Origin: Cyanobacteria bacterium UBA9971
GTDB taxonomy: Bacteria; Cyanobacteriota; Vampirovibrionia; Gastranaerophilales; UBA9971
Assembly: GCA_003499955.1 (NCBI GenBank)
Contig: DNRP01000068.1
Location: 1 to 13,793 of the forward strand
Length of the DNA: 13,793 nt
Reading direction: 5' to 3'
Made by a program: the position numbers and the translations under genes
Part shown: positions 7,393 to 11,364 of the stretch, one piece after another
Layout of the letters: each line of letters starts with the position of its first letter
Numbering within the stretch: the first letter of the stretch is position 1
The notes under the pieces: generated by a model
The model's database searches: none
Told to the model about the DNA's origin: nothing
Seen by the model: the letters and a program-made list of their open reading frames with translations, nothing else

Positions 7393-8667
7393 CTATCTGT
7401 TGAAAAATATTGTTTTAAACTCGTCTTTGAGGGCATCAGTATTTTTATAGTAAATAATTTCAACAAATTTATATAAAAAAGTGTTATTAAAAGATGTTTT
7501 TCCTTCCAGATAAAGGATATTAATTGCCTGATGAAACGGAATTGCTTTTTTATAGGGTCTGTCTGAAATTAAAGCATCATAAACATCTATTATAGAAAGA
7601 ATCTGGTCAAAAACAGAAAGCTGATCTTCGGTGAGTTTTCTGGGATAACCGGAGCCGTTGACTTTTTCATGATGATTATAAGCCATTTCTGCGACAAGTT
7701 CAGGTACATCCATTTGTTTTATCATTTTATAGCCCAATTCAGGATGTCTTTTTACAATATCCATTTCATCTTTGCTTAATTTATCAGGTTTGTATAATAT
7801 TACTTTTGGTATTCTCATTTTTCCCAAATCATGAAGCATTGCGCCTAAAGTAATTTCTTTCAGAGGCGTTTCTTTGAAAGAAAATTCTTTAGCGAAGACT
7901 GAACATAAAACAGCCGTATTAACACAATGAGAATAAGTGTATTCATCGTTGATTCTTAATTGGTTTACACATTGAATCATATCAATTTTGTTATGAACTT
8001 CTTCAATTATTGAATTACTAAGATTATCGCAGACTTTAGCCGAAGGAAGCTTCCCTTCTTCTATATTACTTAATATTGATTTAGTATTGTCTATCCAATA
8101 TTTTTTTACTTTTTCTGAAATTACAGATTTTTGATCATCTTCCTTTATGATATTAACGGGGTTTGTTTGAACAGGTTTTGATAATTTTTTTGTAAGATCT
8201 GCCAGTGATTTTTCTTCTTTTTCATCCTTTTTTTCTTCTTTTTTATAATATTTATCTATTATTTTATCTATACTGTCAGGAAAAGTAAAAAGAGGACTCG
8301 CTTTTGTGTTTGTTATTTTTTCTATTTTATCCAGCAGGATAATATTTTTAGGATTTGTAACAGCCAGAGTAATTACACCAGCAAATTTATACAAAGCAAC
8401 AACTTTGTTTTTTCTTGCAAATTCTTCAGGTATTAGTTTTAAAATATCAGGATTTATAATAGTTTTATCAAGATCCACATGAGCAACATTTATGGAGTTT
8501 CCCCATAATGTTCCAAGCTTTTCCCTGTTTAAGGAAGGATTTTGGGAAAGCTCCACAAGCACGGCAAAAGCGTCATTATCGTTTTTGCTTAACAAATAAT
8601 CAAGAACCACCTGAGTAATAATTTTATTTTCAATTAAGCTCTCTAAAAAAGCCGCATTTTCATTCAT
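7393..8667 (-). CDS. HD-GYP domain protein with N-terminal MshEN/GspE-N-like domain
   Basis: A 424-residue cytoplasmic protein. Residues about 6-141 resemble the MshEN (T2SSE_N) domain of GspE, PilB and MshE, best seen in L-I-P-E-E-F-A-R-K-N-K-V-V (78-90) and A-V-T-N-P (102-106). The R-L-G repeats used by MshEN to bind c-di-GMP are not evident, so this copy may not bind it. After a Lys/Glu-rich linker (142-185) comes an HD-GYP phosphohydrolase domain with all metal and substrate motifs: H247, H279-D280, K283, R307-H308-P309, H332-H333, G338-S-G-Y-P342 and D361/D364. The family degrades c-di-GMP to pGpG or GMP. Hence a phosphodiesterase is the expected activity. No REC domain is fused, so any phosphorelay control would act through partners such as the REC proteins upstream. 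The GspE-N2-like gene follows 14 bases downstream. Confidence 0.88.
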   Translation of the reverse strand: MNENAAFLESLIENKIITQVVLDYLLSKNDNDAFAVLVELSQNPSLNREKLGTLWGNSINVAHVDLDKTIINPDILKLIPEEFARKNKVVALYKFAGVITLAVTNPKNIILLDKIEKITNTKASPLFTFPDSIDKIIDKYYKKEEKKDEKEEKSLADLTKKLSKPVQTNPVNIIKEDDQKSVISEKVKKYWIDNTKSILSNIEEGKLPSAKVCDNLSNSIIEEVHNKIDMIQCVNQLRINDEYTYSHCVNTAVLCSVFAKEFSFKETPLKEITLGAMLHDLGKMRIPKVILYKPDKLSKDEMDIVKRHPELGYKMIKQMDVPELVAEMAYNHHEKVNGSGYPRKLTEDQLSVFDQILSIIDVYDALISDRPYKKAIPFHQAINILYLEGKTSFNNTFLYKFVEIIYYKNTDALKDEFKTIFFNR

Positions 8668-8702
8668 TTTGATAACTTACCCACAAAACTGCTTATTATG
8701 AC

Positions 8703-8718
8703 ATCATGTTAACATGAT
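8703..8718. promoter_or_regulatory. 16-bp perfect palindrome upstream of the HD-GYP gene, possible operator
   Basis: ATCATGTTAACATGAT is a perfect dyad in the 111-bp gap between the second REC gene and the HD-GYP gene, about 36 bases before the HD-GYP start. The gap may hold a separate promoter for the HD-GYP pair, and a dyad of this size is what a dimeric repressor or activator would bind. No convincing -35/-10 pair could be fixed around it, so the operator role is only suggested. Confidence 0.35.
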
Positions 8719-8778
8719 ATTTATAAGAATGATTTATTCATAATCTTTATTTTATAATTCAAAAAATTAGTATTCTTT

Positions 8779-9180
8779 TTAAGAGATTGTTTCTGTTTTT
8801 TGATTATAAAAATTTTCCCAGGTTTTTTTAATCAATTCTATCATTTTGGGAACAGGCGTATCTTTTCTTATAAAATAAGAAACCCCGAGAGCTAAACATT
8901 CTTTGACAGTATCTTCATCGGTAAGAGCTGTTAACATTATTATACAAGTTTTTTTTGCGCAATCGCATCTTTTTAAAACTTCAGTTCCGCTTAAATAAGG
9001 CATATTTATATCCATAACAGCCAAATCAGGTTTTTGGCTTTGTAATAATTCCAGTGCAGTTTGACCGTTGTCTGCCGTGCCTGTTATTTCAAAACCAATG
9101 GATTCAAGTATATAAGATAAAAGGTCTTTTATGTGTTCTTCATCTTCTACTACAAGGGCTCTGGGTTTTAAATTAATCAT
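8779..9180 (-). CDS. Single-domain response regulator (REC only), second of two
   Basis: A 133-residue CheY-like receiver with no output domain. Acidic pocket E12-D13-E14, phospho-Asp D57 in A-V-M-D-I-N-M-P, T84-A85 on beta 4, and K106 on beta 5 are all present, so phosphorylation should work. K106 is followed by Asp, not the usual Pro, as in REC2 of the kinase where Ser follows, which may alter the beta5-alpha5 surface. It lies 10 bases downstream of the Hpt gene in the same orientation, so it is the natural phospho-acceptor from that Hpt. With no DNA-binding or enzyme domain it must act by protein contact, for example on the HD-GYP protein or a motility component. The start ATG has AAAGGA rather far upstream (about 14 bases). 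Confidence 0.9.
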   Translation of the reverse strand: MINLKPRALVVEDEEHIKDLLSYILESIGFEITGTADNGQTALELLQSQKPDLAVMDINMPYLSGTEVLKRCDCAKKTCIIMLTALTDEDTVKECLALGVSYFIRKDTPVPKMIELIKKTWENFYNQKTETIS

Positions 9181-9190
9181 TGTTTATAGT

Positions 9191-9547
9191 TCAATCCTTT
9201 TTTATAGCTTTTTCAATTTCGTTTAACAGAATTTCAAAATTTTCACAAATAACTTCTTTGTCTGAAGAATAATCATTTTTTATAAAGTCTTTTAATAAAA
9301 GTTCTAATTTGTTTGATGTTTGACCTAATTCACTGAATCCAAACATTGCACTTGATCCGGATAATTTATGGATATATCCATAAGCTTCCTGAAAAGCATT
9401 AACCAGATTTTCATCTTTTAAATCGTCTGTTTTAAACATCAAATCTTTTAAAATGCCTAAAAGAGTATGTTTTTCATTCAAGCTTTTAAGATAATTAGTT
9501 TTTGCTGTATTGAGTTTTTCTTCAAACTCGGACTGTAAATTTAGCAT
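9191..9547 (-). CDS. Stand-alone histidine phosphotransfer (Hpt) protein
   Basis: A 118-residue helical protein with the Hpt signature I-H-K-L-S-G-S-S-A-M-F-G; the phosphorylatable His is residue 60. Hpt proteins carry phosphate between a receiver on a hybrid kinase and a free receiver, and the nearby hybrid kinase has receivers but no Hpt. The start at 9547 is preferred because GGGAG lies 7 bases upstream (M-L-N-L-Q-S). A longer form starting at 9568 would add seven residues (M-K-S-G-R-N-F) but without such a site. With the chosen start the gene overlaps the end of the upstream REC gene by 26 bases, which implies coupled translation of REC and Hpt. The second REC gene follows 10 bases downstream. 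Confidence 0.9.
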   Translation of the reverse strand: MLNLQSEFEEKLNTAKTNYLKSLNEKHTLLGILKDLMFKTDDLKDENLVNAFQEAYGYIHKLSGSSAMFGFSELGQTSNKLELLLKDFIKNDYSSDKEVICENFEILLNEIEKAIKKD

Positions 9548-9932
9548 GAAATTTCTCCCAGATTTCATTTATCTGTGGACAAAGTTGTACAGGATCAAAC
9601 GGCTTTATAATAACACCGGCAACACCAATTTTATTATATTTTTCGACTTCATGCACCTGTGCTTTTGCTGTCATAAATATAACGGGTATTTCGGAAAGTT
9701 CGGTGTCTTTTTTAAATTCCAGCATTGCGGTAATGCCGTCCATTTCCGGCATCATTACATCCATAAGTACAAGATCGGGATTTACGTCTTTAATTTTTTC
9801 AAGAGCTTCTTTTCCTGAATTGCACATAACCACATTAAAATTACCAAAAGATTCCAGCGTTATTTTTCCTATAGTTTGAATATCTTTATCATCTTCGACA
9901 TATAAAACGGTTTTTAATATGTGATCCGACAA
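9522..9932 (-). CDS. Single-domain response regulator (REC only), first of two
   Basis: A 136-residue CheY-like receiver. Acidic residues E13-D14-D15, phospho-Asp D58 in L-V-L-M-D-V-M-M-P, T88-A89 and K110-P111 are all in place. The ending K-P-F-D-P-V-Q-L is typical of cyanobacterial-type receivers. The start is TTG at 9932, with the strong site GGAGG just upstream (about 4 bases, slightly short); no ATG start is available in frame nearby. It is the first gene of the minus-strand cluster and overlaps the Hpt gene by 26 bases. It is probably phosphorylated through that Hpt. As it has no output domain, it may act by binding a partner or serve as a phosphate sink. Confidence 0.92.
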   Translation of the reverse strand: MSDHILKTVLYVEDDKDIQTIGKITLESFGNFNVVMCNSGKEALEKIKDVNPDLVLMDVMMPEMDGITAMLEFKKDTELSEIPVIFMTAKAQVHEVEKYNKIGVAGVIIKPFDPVQLCPQINEIWEKFHAKFTVRV

Positions 9933-10006
9933 ATTTCCTCCTTTATTAGCGAATTATTTTCTCAAAAAGTTTTTATTTTGTAATATTTACTACAACATTT
10001 AATTTC

Positions 10007-10034
10007 TTTATACCATTTTTTATTAAAGTTGAAA
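10007..10034 (-). promoter_or_regulatory. Probable promoter of the REC-Hpt-REC cluster
   Basis: On the minus strand TTTCAA (10029-10034) and TATAAA (10007-10012) are 16 bases apart, and TGG directly before TATAAA gives an extended -10. The start of transcription would be near 10000, about 68 bases before the TTG start of the first REC gene. The 213-bp gap also has to hold a promoter for the divergent gene at 10146, for which I could not fix a convincing site. Confidence 0.45.
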
Positions 10035-10145
10035 CCTTTATTTTGTTTTTAACGAAAAAAATTAGCCCTTCCTCCCATTAAATCTGGTGATAAAAATGTT
10101 AAATTAAAGTTACAAATCAAAAAATCAGACAGGAGAGGAATAGAC

Positions 10146-10433
10146 ATGGCACATACAATTTCTAAACAAATTTATGATGATGAAAAGAAAAAATATGTAG
10201 AATGTGAAATTCTTATACTTGATGAAGAAGAAGGTCTTCCTCCGACTGACAGACGGGAAATCGTTTTATACTGCACCGAAATAGAACCCGTTTTTTCGGA
10301 AATTTCTGACTCGGGTGTTTCTAATATTAATGATTTATATCCCGAAACCGAACTTATAGACGAATATGAAGATTATGACGATTATAAAGATGATAAATTC
10401 GGTGATGAAGGAAAAAGGAAATATTTTAAGTAA
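10146..10433 (+). CDS. Small acidic hypothetical protein, 95 aa
   Basis: A predicted cytoplasmic protein, highly acidic, with a C-terminal run of Asp, Glu and Tyr (about 67-85: E-T-E-L-I-D-E-Y-E-D-Y-D-D-Y) followed by a short basic tail. The N-terminal half (residues 1-45) alternates hydrophobic residues as in beta strands. No cysteine pairs, signal peptide or membrane helix. A strong ribosome-binding site (AGGAGAGG) lies ahead of the ATG, so it is really translated. It is divergent from the REC-Hpt-REC cluster across a 213-bp shared upstream region. I do not recognise the family. An acidic tail of this type could mimic nucleic acid or bind a basic partner, but nothing in the sequence settles this. 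Confidence 0.75.
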   Translation: MAHTISKQIYDDEKKKYVECEILILDEEEGLPPTDRREIVLYCTEIEPVFSEISDSGVSNINDLYPETELIDEYEDYDDYKDDKFGDEGKRKYFK

Positions 10434-10449
10434 GTTAAATCGTAAAAAA

Positions 10450-10485
10450 TGTCATTGCTTGGGCTTTTCAAGCCTCGCAATGACA
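10450..10485. repeat. Hairpin repeat related to the 2001-2139 element; possible minus-strand terminator
   Basis: The arms TGTCATTGC and GCAATGACA (10450-10458 and 10477-10485) enclose a second stem GGCTT/AAGCC with a 3-base loop. Read on the minus strand the left part is TGTCATTGCGAGGCTT, which shares TGTCATT-nn-GAGG with the right end of the 2001-2139 element (TGTCATTCTGAGGGCTT). On the minus strand it is followed by six T residues, so it could terminate transcripts coming from the gene at 10758-11123. On the plus strand there is no T run. Confidence 0.65.
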
Positions 10486-10572
10486 AAGCTAAGTTACATG
10501 TTTTAGAGGATGAAAAAAGCGTACTTAAAAGATTAAAATGTTTTTATAAAAGGTTAATATGGGGAGTTATAT

Positions 10573-10740
10573 ATGCAGACGATAGATGTTTCCAAAGATT
10601 TGAGTTTTGCTGTTAATGTAGTTGAAGAAATTTTGAACAGCAAAGACGGAGATACTTTTCTTCATAAAATAAGAAAATACAAGCAAACAGGCGAAATTGA
10701 CAATTCCGCCCTGTTTAAACTTAGACAATATTCAAGATAG
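10573..10740 (+). CDS. Small hypothetical protein, 55 aa
   Basis: An open frame of 55 codons beginning M-Q-T-I-D-V-S-K-D and ending in K-L-R-Q-Y-S-R. A good ribosome-binding site (GGGGAG, about 6 bases before ATG) and a protein-like composition with a probable amphipathic helix (about 8-24) support it. The C-terminal half is basic. There is no signal peptide, membrane segment or cysteine. It stops 17 bases from the convergent gene at 10758. I do not recognise it; it may be a small regulator. It could be cotranscribed with the acidic gene upstream, although a hairpin repeat lies between them. Confidence 0.6.
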   Translation: MQTIDVSKDLSFAVNVVEEILNSKDGDTFLHKIRKYKQTGEIDNSALFKLRQYSR

Positions 10741-10777
10741 ATTGATTTTAGTTTAAATTATTCACAATTCAATCTAT
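10737..10777. terminator. Weak inverted repeat at the convergent gene ends
   Basis: ATAGATTGA (10737-10745) and TCAATCTAT (10769-10777) can pair around a 23-base AT-rich loop, spanning the 3' ends of the small gene at 10573 and the minus-strand gene at 10758. It might slow transcription from both sides, but there is no T run and the loop is long. Confidence 0.25.
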
Positions 10778-11123
10778 TTGTACTATTCCAACCATCTATT
10801 TCTGATTTTTGCCGACATGTAAATATTTCATTATATCTGGCATCACCCAGAGTCAGTCCGGCTCCGTTTGGGAAAACGTTATTTTTATCTCCGACAATTG
10901 TTAAATTTTTCTTGTCAGGACCGGTAATATCTGCTCCATATGATTCAGTGCAATAATCTCCGGCTTTATTTCCGTAAACATCAAAAGATTGGCCTTTAAT
11001 TTTAAAACCTGTATCAGGATTTTCATAAGTCATTTTTGTTTTTTTGTTATCAACACTTACTATTTCATTAGAGTAGCCGGCTCTTTTGCATGGTGATGCC
11101 GATAGTGAATCTAAAAATCCCAT
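10758..11123 (-). CDS. Hypothetical protein with four cysteines, 121 aa
   Basis: A protein of unknown function. It starts M-G-F-L-D-S-L-S-A-S-P and is rich in Gly, Asn, Asp and Thr, with the alternating pattern expected of a beta-rich fold (about 20-105). Four cysteines (12, 58, 102, 120) are spread along it. There is no N-terminal signal peptide or membrane helix, so an extracellular disulfide-bonded role would need a non-Sec route. The start is secure: AGAGGAG lies about 6 bases before the ATG. The gene is convergent with the 55-aa gene and divergent from dnaE. The Gly/Asn content and short N-terminus recall some contact-dependent or phage-tail-associated exported proteins, but I cannot assign it to any family. 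Confidence 0.7.
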   Translation of the reverse strand: MGFLDSLSASPCKRAGYSNEIVSVDNKKTKMTYENPDTGFKIKGQSFDVYGNKAGDYCTESYGADITGPDKKNLTIVGDKNNVFPNGAGLTLGDARYNEIFTCRQKSEIDGWNSTNRLNCE

Positions 11124-11184
11124 AAAAATCTCCTCTTTGTAAATAATAAATCGTAAAAAATACTTTACACCTTTCTTATTAATA

Positions 11185-11204
11185 TAAAAACAAATTTGTT
11201 TTTA
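11185..11204. repeat. 20-bp perfect palindrome between the divergent genes
   Basis: TAAAAACAAATTTGTTTTTA is an exact dyad in the 241-bp gap between the four-cysteine gene (minus) and dnaE (plus), about 62 bases before the start codon of the former. It could be an operator for either gene. Its near-pure A/T content makes a chance origin more likely than for the 8703 palindrome. Confidence 0.35.
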
Positions 11205-11272
11205 AAATTGCCATGAAAATCAAAAAATAATTTAAATTACTTTTTGAAACCGGTACAACTTAACAATATTTT

Positions 11273-11302
11273 TTGATACGATAAAAATAATTGGAGTATT
11301 AT
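11273..11302 (+). promoter_or_regulatory. Possible upstream promoter of dnaE
   Basis: TTGATA (11273-11278) and TATTAT (11297-11302) are separated by 18 bases. Transcription would start near 11309, giving a leader of about 56 bases to the dnaE TTG start. Confidence 0.4.
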
Positions 11303-11316
11303 ATCCGAGCAAAAAT

Positions 11317-11345
11317 TTGAACGCTTATTGATAAAGAGCGATAAT
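11317..11345 (+). promoter_or_regulatory. Possible proximal promoter of dnaE
   Basis: TTGAAC (11317-11322) and GATAAT (11340-11345) have the ideal 17-base spacing. The transcript would begin near 11352, only about 13 bases before the start codon, just at the weak AAAAGG ribosome-binding site. It may act together with, or instead of, the promoter at 11273. Confidence 0.45.
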
Positions 11346-11364
11346 CCGAATAAAAGGTAAAATT

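Noticed and set aside
9510..9818. Plus-strand open frame of 102 codons
   Set aside because: It lies opposite the REC and Hpt genes, is rich in Phe, Tyr, His and Cys as expected of an antisense frame, and has no ribosome-binding site.
10449..10616. Plus-strand open frame of 55 codons starting inside the hairpin repeat
   Set aside because: No ribosome-binding site precedes it, the first part is simply the translated repeat, and it overlaps the better supported small gene at 10573 in another frame.
10437..11161. 14-base direct repeat AAATCGTAAAAAAT at 10437-10450 and 11148-11161
   Set aside because: The sequence is mostly A and T in an AT-rich genome; two copies 711 bases apart without further structure are compatible with chance.
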